A stretch of DNA of 64,000 nt from Acidobacteria bacterium RIFCSPLOWO2_12_FULL_68_19 (lineage in GTDB: Bacteria > Acidobacteriota > Vicinamibacteria > Vicinamibacterales > UBA2999). Location: assembly GCA_001767525.1 (NCBI GenBank), contig MELF01000046.1:122437-186436 (forward strand). Direction: 5' to 3'. Below are positions 54,055-63,969 of this stretch, in pieces. Position 1 is the stretch's first letter. Each line of letters starts with the position of its first letter. The notes under the pieces were generated by a model that was not told the DNA's origin, did no database searches, and saw only the letters and a program-made list of their open reading frames with translations. The position numbers and the translations under genes were made by a program.

Positions 54055-54483
54055 ATGAAGATGATGTGGAGCTCGGTGGGACTGACGGCGGCCTTTCTGG
54101 CCGGATTCGCCCTTCGCGGCGTGGTGCCTGGGGACTCGACGGCGCACGCGCAGGCGGCGCAGCGCGTCTTCGAGCTGCGGACCTACACGCCCGCGGAAGG
54201 GAAACTCGACCTGCTGCACGCGCGGTTCAGGAACCACACGGTCAGAATCTTCCAGCGGCACGGCATGACCAATGTGTGGTACGGCAAGCCGATGGATGCG
54301 CCCCTGTCGCAGACCACGCTGATCTACATGCTGGCGCATCAGAGCCGCGAGGCGGCGAAGAAGAGCTGGGACGCCTTCCGCGCCGACCCCGAGTGGACCG
54401 CCGTGGCGAAGGAGTCCGGCGTCGGCCCCGTCAAGGTGGAATCGGTGTTCCTCGAGCCCACCGACTACTCGCCGATGAAGTAG
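54055..54483 (+). CDS. NIPSNAP-family protein, exported
   Basis: A 142-residue protein with a signal peptide or anchor (SVGLTAAFLAGFALRGVVPG). The NIPSNAP dimeric ferredoxin-like barrel is seen in RVFELRTYTPAEGKLDLLHA, NHTVRIFQRHGMTNVWYG and the C-terminal VESVFLEPTDYSPMK. The function of bacterial members is unknown. A purine-rich GAGAGGGGAGA site precedes the ATG. It is not clearly linked to the flanking toxin-antitoxin relic or the aldo/keto reductase. Confidence 0.9.
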   Translation: MKMMWSSVGLTAAFLAGFALRGVVPGDSTAHAQAAQRVFELRTYTPAEGKLDLLHARFRNHTVRIFQRHGMTNVWYGKPMDAPLSQTTLIYMLAHQSREAAKKSWDAFRADPEWTAVAKESGVGPVKVESVFLEPTDYSPMK

Positions 54484-54527
54484 CACGCTGGCAGAGACTC
54501 GGCGGTCGCATCCCTCGGCGATCGCGT

Positions 54528-55523
54528 CTATTCCGTCGTGTCCAGCATCCGCATGGCCGCGTCGGTGTAGCGGGCGCCGGCCACGTCGAAGGAGGCGAGC
54601 GCCGCATCGACCTCGGACCATGTCGCCTGGGGCAGGGTGACCGCCGCGGCGCGGGCGTTCTCCTCGAGATACCGGATGCGGCGCGTGCCGGGAATCGGCA
54701 CGATGTCGTTCCCCCGGCGAAGCACCCAGGCCAGCGCCAGCTGCGCCGCGGTCACGCCGTGCCTCCCGGCGATCCCATCCACGGCCCTGACGAGCCGGAG
54801 GTTGTGCTCGAGGTTGTTGCGCTCGAAGCGGGGGTTGGTCCGGCGCCAGTCGGACTCGGGCAGGTCCTCGACGGACGTGATCGTGCCGGTGAGGAATCCG
54901 CGGCCGACCGGGCTGTAGGCGACCAGGCCGATGCCCAGCTCGCGCAGCGTCGGCAGCACCTTGTCTTCGATGCCTCTCGTCCAGAGCGAGTACTCCGACT
55001 GCACCGCGCTCAGCGGATGGGTGGCGTGGGCCCGGCGAATCGTGCCCGGCCCGACCTCGGAGAGGCCGATGTAGCGGACCTTGCCGGCCTTGACGAGATC
55101 GGCCATCGCGCCGATGGTCTCTTCAATGGGCGTCTTCGGGTCCAGGCGATGCTGGTAGTAGAGATCGATGTAATCGGTGCCCAGCCGCCGCAGCGACCCG
55201 TCGACAGTCCACCTCACGTGCGCCGGACTGCCGTCGAGCCCGATCGGCCGCCGGTCCGGCCCGAACCTCATGGCGAACTTCGTCGCGATGACGACATCCT
55301 GCCGCCGCCGGCCCTGGAGGGCCTTGCCGACGAGTTCCTCGTTCGTGAAGGGGCCGTACATCTCCGCCGTGTCCCAGAAATTGACTCCCAGGTCGAGGGC
55401 GCGGTGCAGCACACCGACGGCGTCGGCCTCGTCGGCGCCGCCGTAGGCCCATGACATGCCCATGCACCCGAGCCCAATGGCGGGAACCTGCAGCCCCTGC
55501 CGGCCAAGCGATCGTCGTTCCAT
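54528..55523 (-). CDS. Aldo/keto reductase
   Basis: A 331-residue TIM-barrel NADPH oxidoreductase of the AKR11/13-like group. The start [20 protein letters not shown] is typical; the catalytic tetrad is seen in [17 protein letters not shown] (Asp, Tyr), [11 protein letters not shown] (Lys) and [16 protein letters not shown] (His). The coenzyme-binding end has [17 protein letters not shown]. It reduces carbonyls of unknown identity. It is divergent from the small Cys-rich gene and may share a promoter region of about 100 bases with it. Confidence 0.94.
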   Translation of the reverse strand: MERRSLGRQGLQVPAIGLGCMGMSWAYGGADEADAVGVLHRALDLGVNFWDTAEMYGPFTNEELVGKALQGRRRQDVVIATKFAMRFGPDRRPIGLDGSPAHVRWTVDGSLRRLGTDYIDLYYQHRLDPKTPIEETIGAMADLVKAGKVRYIGLSEVGPGTIRRAHATHPLSAVQSEYSLWTRGIEDKVLPTLRELGIGLVAYSPVGRGFLTGTITSVEDLPESDWRRTNPRFERNNLEHNLRLVRAVDGIAGRHGVTAAQLALAWVLRRGNDIVPIPGTRRIRYLEENARAAAVTLPQATWSEVDAALASFDVAGARYTDAAMRMLDTTE

Positions 55524-55620
55524 GGTGAGATTCGCCCTTCTACGCCGCGCCTGCGGAGTGTACCGCATGGAGCCTTCTCGACGGCTCACGGACCTGTCCA
55601 CCAGTGATACCGTGTCTTTC

Positions 55621-55809
55621 ATGACGGACGAGGCGCGCGAGACGACGAGCAAGACGCTGCCCTGCGGCTGCCAGGCGCGCACCGCACGCGACTTCCTCGG
55701 CCGCGTCGTCGGCACCGTTGAAGTCAAGGGCGCGCAGTGTGCGGAGCCGCGGCACGCGCTCGGACAGGCGATCGTGATGCCGGGACGCGAGCACGCACGG
55801 CCGGAATAG
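55621..55809 (+). CDS. Small protein with CGC motif, unknown function
   Basis: 62 residues: a short charged start, then [20 protein letters not shown] and [11 protein letters not shown]. Three cysteines, two in CGC and one in AQCAEP, suggest a metal or redox site. No domain is recognised. It ends five bases before the flavoprotein gene, and the frame extends upstream to ATG 55567 with less convincing sequence. The pairing with a flavoprotein suggests a small redox partner (inference). Confidence 0.55.
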   Translation: MTDEARETTSKTLPCGCQARTARDFLGRVVGTVEVKGAQCAEPRHALGQAIVMPGREHARPE

Positions 55810-55814
55810 GCGCG

Positions 55815-57050
55815 GTGGCCGACGTCGTCATCGTCGGGGCCGGCGCCGCGGGGCTGGCCACCGCCATTTTCTGCAAGAGGCACGCACCGGGGCTGCACGT
55901 GATCTGCCTCGACGGCGCGCGGCGCGTCGGGGCGAAGATCCTCGTCAGCGGCGGATCCCGCTGCAACGTCACCAACGCCGTGGTCACCGAGCGCGATTTC
56001 TGGGGAGGCCCGGCGAGGTTTGTGCGCAGCGTCCTGCGTGCGTTTCCCTCGTCGCGGGCGGTCGCCTTCTTCGCGGAGATTGGCGTCCCGCTGCACGAGG
56101 AGGAAGACGGGAAGCTGTTTCCCGACACCTGTCGCGCGCGGACCGTGCTCGAGGCGCTCCTCCGGGAGCTGGAGCGCCTCGGCGTGGAGCTCGGAACGGG
56201 CGAGCGCGCGATCGACGTGCGGCGCGAGGCGGGCGGCTTCGTGGTGGCGACCGCGTCAGGCGGGGAGTACCACGCGCGCGTCGTCGTCCTGGCCACCGGC
56301 GGGCGCTCCCTGCCCAAGACCGGGAGCGACGGGGCCGGCTACGACCTGGCTTCACGCCTGGGCCACGGCTGCGTCGAGACGACGCCCGCACTCGTGCCGC
56401 TGGTGCTGGCCGGGAACACCCATGCCGCGCTGTCCGGCGTCTCACACCCGGCGCGGCTGACGATTCGAGCCGAGGGCCGGCGCGACCTCAGGCTGGACGG
56501 CGCGCTCCTCTGGACGCACACCGGCGTGAGCGGTCCCGTGGCGCTGAACGCGTCGCGGCACTGGCACCGCGCGCGGCTCGAGGGACGCGATGTCGACGTG
56601 CGGCTCAGCGTCTGCCCCGGCGAGACCTTCGAGTCGCTGGAGGCGTGGTTGGAGGACCAGGCCCGTGCCCGTCCGCGCACGCTGGTGACGACGGCGCTCG
56701 CCACGCGGCTGCCGGCGGCGGTGGCTGAGGCGTGGGCGCGGGCCGCCGGCGTCGAAGCAGTGACGCTGGCGCACCTGCCGCGGGACGCGCGGCGGCGGCT
56801 CGTGCGCGCGCTGCTGGACGTGCCGCTCGCCGTCCGCGACAGCCGCGGCTACGCCGTCGCCGAGGTGACGGCCGGCGGCATTCCGCTCGACGAGATCGAT
56901 CCGGCACGCATGGCGTCGCGGCGCTGCGAGGGCCTGTACCTGGTCGGCGAGATGCTCGACGTGGACGGCCGGCTCGGCGGGTTCAACTTTCAATGGGCGT
57001 GGTCGTCGGCATGGGTGGCCGGCCGCGCGATCGCCCGGGCGCTTCGCTGA
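55815..57050 (+). CDS. BaiN/YhiN-family FAD-dependent oxidoreductase
   Basis: A 411-residue HI0933-like flavoprotein. [20 protein letters not shown] is the FAD-binding Rossmann motif, [13 protein letters not shown] is diagnostic of the family, and the C-terminal ends [24 protein letters not shown], the second FAD contact. Some members (BaiN) act in bile-acid dehydroxylation; most are uncharacterised. The start is a GTG just before DVVIVGAG. Confidence 0.92.
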   Translation: MADVVIVGAGAAGLATAIFCKRHAPGLHVICLDGARRVGAKILVSGGSRCNVTNAVVTERDFWGGPARFVRSVLRAFPSSRAVAFFAEIGVPLHEEEDGKLFPDTCRARTVLEALLRELERLGVELGTGERAIDVRREAGGFVVATASGGEYHARVVVLATGGRSLPKTGSDGAGYDLASRLGHGCVETTPALVPLVLAGNTHAALSGVSHPARLTIRAEGRRDLRLDGALLWTHTGVSGPVALNASRHWHRARLEGRDVDVRLSVCPGETFESLEAWLEDQARARPRTLVTTALATRLPAAVAEAWARAAGVEAVTLAHLPRDARRRLVRALLDVPLAVRDSRGYAVAEVTAGGIPLDEIDPARMASRRCEGLYLVGEMLDVDGRLGGFNFQWAWSSAWVAGRAIARALR

Positions 57051-57212
57051 CGATACGTTCTGGAGGAGAGAGGGCCAGGCAGTCCCGCGTGAGGAAGTCC
57101 GACAAGGCCATGACCATGCCCTACTGCGCGGCGCCGGCCGGCCTCATCGAGGACGCCGACGAGTTGGCGGCCTGGGCGCGAGTATCGGTGCGTGCGCGTG
57201 GCCGAGCAGTGG

Positions 57213-57218
57213 TAAATT
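57213..57218 (+). promoter_or_regulatory. Putative -10 box TAAATT, possible leaderless start
   Basis: TAAATT lies seven bases before the GTG of the restriction-like gene, and no ribosome site is seen. If used, the transcript would start at or next to the GTG. No -35 hexamer is visible. Confidence 0.3.
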
Positions 57219-57224
57219 CCTCGC

Positions 57225-60200
57225 GTGCCCCCCGTCGTCATAGACAATCCGATCCTCAACTCCCCGTTCGAGGAGCCGACCCGCCATTTCAAGTTCGGCG
57301 ACGAAGGGATCACCAGCGACATCGTCGAGCGGCGTCGCACCAGTGAGTACTTCATTCCGATCGCCCAGCCGAAGAAGAAGGGAAAGCAACTCCAGTTCGA
57401 GACCGAGTGGACGAGCGACCGACTCGAAGAGAATCGACTCGTCAACCTGATTCGCGAACGGGTTGGCCAGTGGCGCCGGGGCGGCCACGTTGGCGTCACA
57501 GCCACGACGTCGCACCTGCTGTCCTACTGGACCGATCCAGGACGCGAGAAGAAGCTCTTCTTCTGTCAGATCGAGGCCGTCGAGACGGCGATCTACATCG
57601 CCGAGGTGGCCCGGAAGTACGGCGACGCGTGGATCGAGAACGACCTGCGCCTCGCCAACGACACCGCCAATCCCGGCCTGCCGCGAATCGCCCTCAAGAT
57701 GGCGACCGGCTCTGGCAAGACCGTCGTGATGGCGATGCTCATCGCCTGGCAGGCGCTCAACAAGCTCGACGATCGCCGCGACGCTCGCTTTTCCGACGCG
57801 TTCCTGATCGTCACGCCAGGCATCACCATCCGCGACCGCCTGCGCGTGCTGCTCCCCACCGATCCCGACAACTATTACCGGCAGCGCGACATTCTTCCAG
57901 GCAACCTGCTCGAGCGGCTCGGACAGGCGCGCATCGTGGTGACCAACTACCACGCATTCCTTCCACGCGAGCAGGGTGATGCGGCGAGACTGACGAAGGC
58001 GATTCTGGCACGCGGGGAGACGACCGTGTTCTCGGAGACGCCGGAGCAAGTCGTCCGTCGCGCCTGCCGCGACCTCGGCGGCAAGAAGCACATCGTCGTC
58101 ATCAACGACGAGGCGCACCACTGTTATCGCCGGAAGCCGGATGGCGATGCCGACGTGCTCGTTGGCGAGGAGCGCAGCGAAGCCGAGAAGCGTGACAAGG
58201 AGGCGCGGGTCTGGCTGTCCGGGCTCGAAGCGGTGCGGGGCAAGATCGGCATCCGCACGATCTACGACCTGTCGGCGACCCCGTTCTTCCTGAAGGGTTC
58301 CGGGTATCCGGAAGCAACGCTCTTCCCCTGGGTCGTGTCCGACTTCTCGCTCGTCGACGCCATCGAGAGCGGCATCGTCAAGGTCCCCCGCGTGCCGGTT
58401 GCCGACAACTCGATGACCGGCGAGCAGCCCACCTATCGCGATCTCTGGCCGCGCATCCGGGACGGCCTGCCGAAGAAGGGGCGGAAGACCGACGCTGTGA
58501 GCGGCGAGCCGAGACTGCCGAAGGAACTACAGGGCGCGCTCCTCAGCCTGTACGGCAACTATGAGAAGGCGTTCAGGCAGTGGGAGGGGAACCACGACGC
58601 ACGCGCGCGGGGACTGACGCCGCCGGTCTTCGTCGTCGTGTGCAGCAATACCAGTGTGTCCAAGCTCGTGTTCGACTATGTCGCCGGCTGGACGAGGGCG
58701 CTGCCCGATGGATCCGCGGTGGTGGTGCCGGGCGCGCTTGCGCTGTTCAGCAATGAGGACCATGGCCGCTGGACCAAGCGCCCGAACACGATCCTGGTGG
58801 ACTCCGAGCAGCTCGAATCGGGCGAAGGGATGACGGCCGAGTTCAAGAAGATCGCCGCTGCGGAGATCGAGGAGTTCAAGGCGGAGTACCGGCAGCGCTT
58901 TCCAGGACGAAGCGCCGACGACTTGAGCGACGAGGACCTGCTCCGCGAAGTGATGAACACCGTCGGCAAGGCGGGGAAGCTCGGCGAGCACGTGCGCTGC
59001 GTGGTGTCGGTGTCGATGCTGACCGAAGGGTGGGATGCCAACACCGTCACCCACATCCTGGGCGTGCGGGCCTTCGGCACGCAGCTCCTGTGCGAGCAGG
59101 TAGTGGGGCGGGGATTGCGTCGCATGAGTTATGCCGGCAACGACGACGGGCGGTTCATGCCCGAGTACGCGGAGGTGTACGGCGTTCCGTTCTCGTTCAT
59201 CCCGACGTCGGGTTCGACGTCGACCCCGGCGCCAGGTGCCCTGCCGACACGGGTGCGGGCGCTGGAAGAGCGCGCCGCGTGCGAAATCACCTTCCCGCGC
59301 CTGGTCGGCTACCGGTACGAGCTCCCGTCACAGCGCCTGCGGGCGGTGTTCTCACAGGAGTCGAAGCTGGCGCTCTCGACCGCGGACATTCCCACGAAGA
59401 CGGAAAGCCGTCCAATCGTGGGCGAGGGAAGCATTCACACGCTGGACGAGCTTCGGAAGCGCCGGGAGGCCGAAGTGGCGTTCCTGCTCGCGAAGCTGAC
59501 GCTGGAGAAGTACTTCCGCCAGGACGGTGAGCAGCGGACCGACCGTCCGTCCGAGCACCGGTTCGACGCGGATGTACAGGCATGGCTCTTTCCGCAGCTC
59601 CTCGCAATCACGAGGAGCTGGCTCGCCGAATGTGTCACCTGCAAGGACAACACGTTTCCGCAGCTCCTGCTCCTGATCGAGTTCGCCCACGACGCGGCCG
59701 ACCGCATCTACAAGGCCATCGTGGCAAGCTCGGACGGGACCCCGGCCCTTCGGCCATTGCTTCGCCCGTACGACACGATTGGCTCGACCAGGCACGTCGA
59801 CTTCGATACGACGAAGGCGGTGTATGCCACCGACCCCTCCAGGTGCCATGTCTCGCACGTCGTCGCCGACACCGGGTCGTGGGAGCAGAAGCTCGCGCAG
59901 GTACTCGAGGAGATGCCGGAGGTCACCGCATACGTGAAGAACCAGGGCCTGAACTTCGCCATCCCCTACACGCTGAACGGCGCGGACAAGCAGTACTACC
60001 CGGACTTCATCGTGAGACTCGGGGATCTGAACCTGGTCATCGAGGTATCCGGGGAAGCGCGCAAGGACAAGGCCGCGAAAGTGAGCACGGCCCGGACGCT
60101 CTGGGTGCCGGCCGTGAACAATCACGGCGGATTCGGGCGGTGGGCGTTCGTCGAGGTCACAGACCCGTGGGACGCGCAGCGGGTGATTCGGACTACGCTC

Positions 60201-60227
60201 GCAGCCGCCAGCAGCGCAGTGGTGTGA
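57225..60227 (+). CDS. BPTD_3080-family restriction endonuclease (SF2 helicase plus nuclease)
   Basis: A 1000-residue protein. The start PPVVIDNPILNSPFEEPTRH is typical of this type III-res-like family. Helicase motifs: KMATGSGKTVVMAML (Walker A, about residue 160), VINDEAHHCYR (about 294), DLSATPFFLKGSG (about 348) and CEQVVGRGLRRM (about 624). Near the C-terminus, YYPDFIVRLGDLNLVIEVSG (about 923-942) looks like a PD-(D/E)xK site, but Ser stands where the Lys of ExK is expected. No methyltransferase or specificity gene is adjacent. It probably defends against foreign DNA together with the next genes. Confidence 0.88.
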   Translation: MPPVVIDNPILNSPFEEPTRHFKFGDEGITSDIVERRRTSEYFIPIAQPKKKGKQLQFETEWTSDRLEENRLVNLIRERVGQWRRGGHVGVTATTSHLLSYWTDPGREKKLFFCQIEAVETAIYIAEVARKYGDAWIENDLRLANDTANPGLPRIALKMATGSGKTVVMAMLIAWQALNKLDDRRDARFSDAFLIVTPGITIRDRLRVLLPTDPDNYYRQRDILPGNLLERLGQARIVVTNYHAFLPREQGDAARLTKAILARGETTVFSETPEQVVRRACRDLGGKKHIVVINDEAHHCYRRKPDGDADVLVGEERSEAEKRDKEARVWLSGLEAVRGKIGIRTIYDLSATPFFLKGSGYPEATLFPWVVSDFSLVDAIESGIVKVPRVPVADNSMTGEQPTYRDLWPRIRDGLPKKGRKTDAVSGEPRLPKELQGALLSLYGNYEKAFRQWEGNHDARARGLTPPVFVVVCSNTSVSKLVFDYVAGWTRALPDGSAVVVPGALALFSNEDHGRWTKRPNTILVDSEQLESGEGMTAEFKKIAAAEIEEFKAEYRQRFPGRSADDLSDEDLLREVMNTVGKAGKLGEHVRCVVSVSMLTEGWDANTVTHILGVRAFGTQLLCEQVVGRGLRRMSYAGNDDGRFMPEYAEVYGVPFSFIPTSGSTSTPAPGALPTRVRALEERAACEITFPRLVGYRYELPSQRLRAVFSQESKLALSTADIPTKTESRPIVGEGSIHTLDELRKRREAEVAFLLAKLTLEKYFRQDGEQRTDRPSEHRFDADVQAWLFPQLLAITRSWLAECVTCKDNTFPQLLLLIEFAHDAADRIYKAIVASSDGTPALRPLLRPYDTIGSTRHVDFDTTKAVYATDPSRCHVSHVVADTGSWEQKLAQVLEEMPEVTAYVKNQGLNFAIPYTLNGADKQYYPDFIVRLGDLNLVIEVSGEARKDKAAKVSTARTLWVPAVNNHGGFGRWAFVEVTDPWDAQRVIRTTLAAASSAVV

Positions 60228-60262
60228 CCCCCGCTGTCACTGATCCGCGGTAAACGGGGCTC

Positions 60263-61102
60263 ATGGCGGACAAATCACTTCGATTCGACGAGATCGGCTA
60301 TTGGTCGGAGGTCAAGCTCGACATCATCAAGAAGTACGCCCAGGCATACTCGACAATCATGGCGAAGCAGAAATCGATCGAGGCGCACGTCTATATCGAT
60401 GGCTTCGCGGGCGCCGGCAGGCACATTTCAAAGGCTACGGGAGAGGCGGTAGCCGGCAGTCCACTGAACGCGATGAAGATCCAGCCGCCTTTCACGGAAC
60501 TTCATTTCATCGACCTTGAGGGAAGTCGGGCCGCGGAATTGCGTCGTATCGCGGCCGGAGACCGTCGTGTCAGGGTGCACAAGGGTGACTGCAACGGGAT
60601 CCTGCTGAACGAAGTATTCCCTCGCTGCAGGTGGAGCGATTTCCGCCGGGCGCTGTGTCTTCTCGATCCATACGGGCTTGCAGTGGATTGGGACGTGCTG
60701 CGGACGGCGGGTGAGATGAAGAGCGTCGAAATCTTCTACAACTTCATGATCATGGATGCGAATATGAACGTGTTCATGCACGACGCTGGCAAGGTCGCGG
60801 CCGCTCAGGCGCGTCGGATGGATGCGGTCTGGGGAGACGACTCCTGGCGCTCTGCTGCGTACACGCGGACGGAGGGCCTCTTCGGGGAGATCGAACGAAA
60901 GGCCACGAATGAGGACGTCGCTGAAGCATTCAGATTGCGACTCGAACACGTCGCCGGGTTCGCGTACGTGCCTCAGGCAATGCCGATGCGGAACTCCAAA
61001 GGCGCTGTCGTCTACTACCTGTACTTCGCCTCGCAGAATCAGACGGGCGCGAAGATCGTAGAGGACATCTTCGATACGTACCGCGCCAGAGGAGTGGCCT
61101 GA
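60263..61102 (+). CDS. tcmP: Three-Cys-motif partner protein TcmP
   Basis: A 279-residue protein of the TcmP family. [20 protein letters not shown] resembles a methyltransferase motif [28 protein letters not shown] and [14 protein letters not shown] follow in the family order. It is always paired with a protein carrying a three-Cys C-x6-C-x2-C motif, and this is the case here: the stop codon shares one base with the ATG of the next gene. The biochemical role is not established; the context (restriction enzyme, ImmA/IrrE and PIN genes) suggests defence. Confidence 0.9.
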   Translation: MADKSLRFDEIGYWSEVKLDIIKKYAQAYSTIMAKQKSIEAHVYIDGFAGAGRHISKATGEAVAGSPLNAMKIQPPFTELHFIDLEGSRAAELRRIAAGDRRVRVHKGDCNGILLNEVFPRCRWSDFRRALCLLDPYGLAVDWDVLRTAGEMKSVEIFYNFMIMDANMNVFMHDAGKVAAAQARRMDAVWGDDSWRSAAYTRTEGLFGEIERKATNEDVAEAFRLRLEHVAGFAYVPQAMPMRNSKGAVVYYLYFASQNQTGAKIVEDIFDTYRARGVA

Positions 61103-61863
61103 TGGCGACGAGCTCTCCAATCGAGTGGACCGAAGCCACCTGGAATCCCGTCACCGGGTGCGACAAGGTGAGCCCGGGCTGCGCACACTGCTATGCAGAG
61201 CGGATGGCGAGGCGGCTGCAGGCGATGGGGCAGCGGAATTACGCGCGTGGCTTCGATCTCGTCCTGCAGTACCAGATGCTGGACCTCCCGATCCGGTGGC
61301 GGAAGCCCAGGCGCATCTTCGTGAACTCGATGAGCGATCTCTTTCACGCACGGGTTCCCGACGAGTTCATCCACCGTGTCTTCAGCGTGATGCGCCAGGC
61401 GGACTGGCACCAGTACCAGCTACTCACGAAGCGGTCGGACCGGCTCGCAGAGCGTGGTCGATCGCTGCCGTGGGCGCCTCATATCTGGATGGGCGTCAGC
61501 GTGGAGAACGCCAGGTTCACGTATCGCATTGACCACCTGCGCGAGACCGACGCGCGGGTGAAGTTCCTCTCACTGGAGCCGTTGCTCGGCCCGTTTCCCG
61601 GTCTCGACTTGCGTGGGATTCATTGGGTGATCGTTGGCGGCGAGTCCGGACCGAGGGCGCGGCCCATGGAACGATCGTGGGTCGTTGACATCCGCGATCA
61701 GTGCCGCGCCGAGGGTGTCGCGTTCTTCTTCAAGCAGTGGGGGGGCGTTTTCAAGAGCAGAACCGGACGCGAGCTCGACGGGCGCACGTGGAACGAGATG
61801 CCCCGCCGCTCCGACGCCGGCCGCGTCTCCTGGCCGACGACGCTCTTGGAAGGGCGTTCGTAA
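61102..61863 (+). CDS. Gp37/Gp68-family three-Cys protein (DUF5131)
   Basis: A 253-residue protein. The N-terminus [20 protein letters not shown] and [13 protein letters not shown] contain Cys20, Cys27 and Cys30 (C-x6-C-x2-C), resembling a radical-SAM-like cluster site. [47 protein letters not shown] and [13 protein letters not shown] are signatures of this phage-related family. With TcmP it forms the known two-gene pair. It overlaps tcmP by one base and lies 51 bases before the ImmA/IrrE gene. Confidence 0.92.
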   Translation: MATSSPIEWTEATWNPVTGCDKVSPGCAHCYAERMARRLQAMGQRNYARGFDLVLQYQMLDLPIRWRKPRRIFVNSMSDLFHARVPDEFIHRVFSVMRQADWHQYQLLTKRSDRLAERGRSLPWAPHIWMGVSVENARFTYRIDHLRETDARVKFLSLEPLLGPFPGLDLRGIHWVIVGGESGPRARPMERSWVVDIRDQCRAEGVAFFFKQWGGVFKSRTGRELDGRTWNEMPRRSDAGRVSWPTTLLEGRS

Positions 61864-61914
61864 GGAAGGAATGGCCTGCTGCGGCGGGCGCCTGACGACG
61901 ATAAAGTAAGAGTC

Positions 61915-63042
61915 GTGGGAAGGGTCTTCGTTCCAATCACGCCCGAGGTGCTCGACTGGGCCATCCGCGAAAGCGGTTTCTCGCGGGCCGAGGTGGCCGA
62001 GAGTGCCGGCGCAGACGAGGCTCAGCTGGGGCGGTGGCTGAGCGAAGCGGGGCAGCCCACGCTGACCGCCATGCGAAAGGTGGCCGGGAAGCTTCATCGC
62101 CAGCTTGCCGTATTCCTGCTCCCGGCTGCTCCGAAGTCAGAGGAAGTCGGCGTCAGGTTCCGCCACCCGATTGGATCGAAATACGAGCGCCCGTTGACGC
62201 CCGATGAACGCCGCTTTCTGAGGCGGGCGAGACGCCTGCAGGAAGCGGAGGCGTGGCTGGCATCGCAGCTGGAGTGGGACCGCCCGGCACTGGAGCGTGT
62301 CTCGATCGACGACGGGCCAGAAGACGTTGCGACGCGCTGGCGGTCCAGGATGCGCATCACCATCAAGGCTCAGAAATCGTGGAAGACGGCTTCGGTCGCC
62401 TTCAAATCATGGCGATCCGAGCTGGAGCGCGCGGGCATAACCGTTGTGCAGTTCTCCATGGGGAGCAAGGCCTGCCGTGGGTTTTCCACGTGGGATGAGC
62501 GGGCACCGCTCGTGGCCGTGAATACGGCGTGGCCGGACGAAGCGCGCATCTTCACTCTGTTTCACGAGGTGGGACACCTGCTCACCAGAACGGACTCGGC
62601 CTGTGCGACGGACCACCTCACTCCGCGGGCCGGTGACCCGACAGAACGCTGGTGTGAGGCGTTTGCCGCCGCTGTGCTGATTCCGTCGGCGGCGTTGTCG
62701 GATGTCTCCAAGGTAGACGGCCTTGCGGTGCTGGCGCGCGAGGCTCGTCGCATGAAAGTCAGCCTTCGAGCCATGGCGCTCAGGCTCATTTCGCTTCGGA
62801 AGGCGTCCTGGCCGTTGTACCAGAGCATTCCTCCGGCGGCGGACGCGAAACACCGGGGCGGCGCCGGTGGAACCGGCCGCAACCGAGCGGAGATCCGCAC
62901 GGACGAGTTCGGCCGACGTACGACGGAGTTGTTCGTCGCAGCCGTTCAGCGCGACGTGATCAGCCGCTCGCAGGCACTGGACTATCTCGACATTCCTTCC
63001 GATGCGTTCGAGCGACTGGCGGCGGCCACACCCGTTGGCTGA
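61915..63042 (+). CDS. XRE-like/ImmA-IrrE family metallopeptidase regulator
   Basis: A 375-residue fusion. Residues ~1-60 form a helix-turn-helix (WAIRESGFSRAEVAESAGAD, EAQLGRWLSEAGQPTL); the rest contains the zinc protease motif IFTLFHEVGHLLTR (HExxH, about residue 216) and CEAFAAAVLIPSAAL, with the downstream Glu ligand. Such proteins cleave repressors or antitoxins, e.g. in ICE and DNA-damage responses. GTG start. Its stop overlaps the ATG of the DUF4411 PIN gene; this pair recurs in toxin-antitoxin or defence loci. Confidence 0.92.
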   Translation: MGRVFVPITPEVLDWAIRESGFSRAEVAESAGADEAQLGRWLSEAGQPTLTAMRKVAGKLHRQLAVFLLPAAPKSEEVGVRFRHPIGSKYERPLTPDERRFLRRARRLQEAEAWLASQLEWDRPALERVSIDDGPEDVATRWRSRMRITIKAQKSWKTASVAFKSWRSELERAGITVVQFSMGSKACRGFSTWDERAPLVAVNTAWPDEARIFTLFHEVGHLLTRTDSACATDHLTPRAGDPTERWCEAFAAAVLIPSAALSDVSKVDGLAVLAREARRMKVSLRAMALRLISLRKASWPLYQSIPPAADAKHRGGAGGTGRNRAEIRTDEFGRRTTELFVAAVQRDVISRSQALDYLDIPSDAFERLAAATPVG

Positions 63043-63545
63043 TGGCGCTCCCCGTTTGGGTTGTCGACACCAGTGCGCTCATCGAAATCAAGTCCTTCGT
63101 TCCACGCCTCCGGCGCGCGCACGTGTTCACAGCCTTCACGGCCATGGTCGCTGCAGGCCGATTGAGATTCCCCGTACAGGTTGTCCACGAACTCAAACGC
63201 GACGTGGAGGGCCATCCTCCGGATCAGGCCTGCACGTGGGCTCTGAGTGTTGAAACTGCTGCGTGCAATGTCGCGGCCTCGTACGAAGAAGTCAAAGCCG
63301 TCCTGGCCGTCGTACCGGACGTTCTCGACAGCATGAAGGAATCCGGAGTGGATGAGGCTGACCCGTATGTTCTGGCCCTGGCGGTCCGATTGCACGCCGA
63401 AGGACACGACGCCCGCGTGGTCGTCCAGGAGACGAAGGACACGCCGAAGAAGTTGTCCTTGAATACGGCGTGCGGGATGCTCGGGATCCCGAGTGTGCCC
63501 CTGCTCGGTCTGCTGCGGGCCGAGGGAATCTCCACGGAAGCGTAG
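63042..63545 (+). CDS. DUF4411 PIN-like protein
   Basis: A 167-residue PIN-fold protein. VWVVDTSALIEIKSFVP has the first Asp, FPVQVVHELKRDVEG the Glu, DEADPYVLALAVRL the later Asp, and VVVQETKDTPKKLSLNTAC is the DUF4411 end. It is translationally coupled to the ImmA/IrrE protein. As a predicted nuclease it could be the toxic partner. A group II intron begins 14 bases after its stop. Confidence 0.88.
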   Translation: MALPVWVVDTSALIEIKSFVPRLRRAHVFTAFTAMVAAGRLRFPVQVVHELKRDVEGHPPDQACTWALSVETAACNVAASYEEVKAVLAVVPDVLDSMKESGVDEADPYVLALAVRLHAEGHDARVVVQETKDTPKKLSLNTACGMLGIPSVPLLGLLRAEGISTEA

Positions 63546-63558
63546 AATCCGCGATATG

Positions 63559-63921
63559 GTGCGTCGTGATGATGTGGGCGTGCGAGCGCGCACATCGCGT
63601 CGTTCGTCTCCAACGGGTGTAAGTCCCGTCTCGGTAAGCACCGGAGCGCCGAGTAGCAGACCCCGGGCGCGAGACGAGAGTCACGCGGCCCAAGCGGGGT
63701 GTCAAGAGCCTCTACGGAGGGAGCCAGCACGCGGGCCGCAACATCACGTGAAGCCTGCAGCCTCGTCAGATTCACAATCCGAGAGCCGAGCCGATCATGT
63801 CGCGGCGAAGGCCATGTCTGCCGCGTCTCAATCCGGAGATGCATGCGTGGCAGGTCTCGGCGGGGTACAGGGCGCAGCACGCGTGCACGGAGAGGAACGG
63901 AACACGTGGGCGCGCCGCTCA
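63559..63921 (+). mobile_element. Group II intron, 5' part
   Basis: The segment begins GTGCG, the conserved 5' end of group II introns, 14 bases after the DUF4411 stop. It then has CAACGGGTGTAAGTCCCGT, TACGGAGGGAGCCAGCACG, CATCACGTGAAGCC and TCACAATCCGAGAGCCGAGC, blocks that are characteristic of domain I-III of bacterial introns. A maturase-like frame starts at 63814. The intron is cut at about 63921 by an unrelated IS-like end, so no domain V or 3' end is seen in the window. Confidence 0.75.
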
Positions 63922-63969
63922 GAAAGTAGACCAATCGCCGCTCGGAAAGTAGACCACCTGAGGGCCTGA
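63814..63969 (+). pseudogene. Start of a group II intron maturase, truncated by an IS end
   Basis: The frame begins MSAASQSGDACVAGLGGVQG and AARVHGEERNTWARR, the short N-terminal leader that precedes the reverse transcriptase in many intron-encoded proteins. After residue ~36 the frame enters the IS-like terminal repeats and stops at 63969. No reverse-transcriptase domain follows inside the window. Confidence 0.6.

Noticed and set aside
57111..57346. Plus-strand frame upstream of and overlapping the restriction gene, with AAPAGLIEDADELAAWARV
   Set aside because: It has no recognisable domain and soon overlaps the clear start of the 1000-residue gene in another frame.
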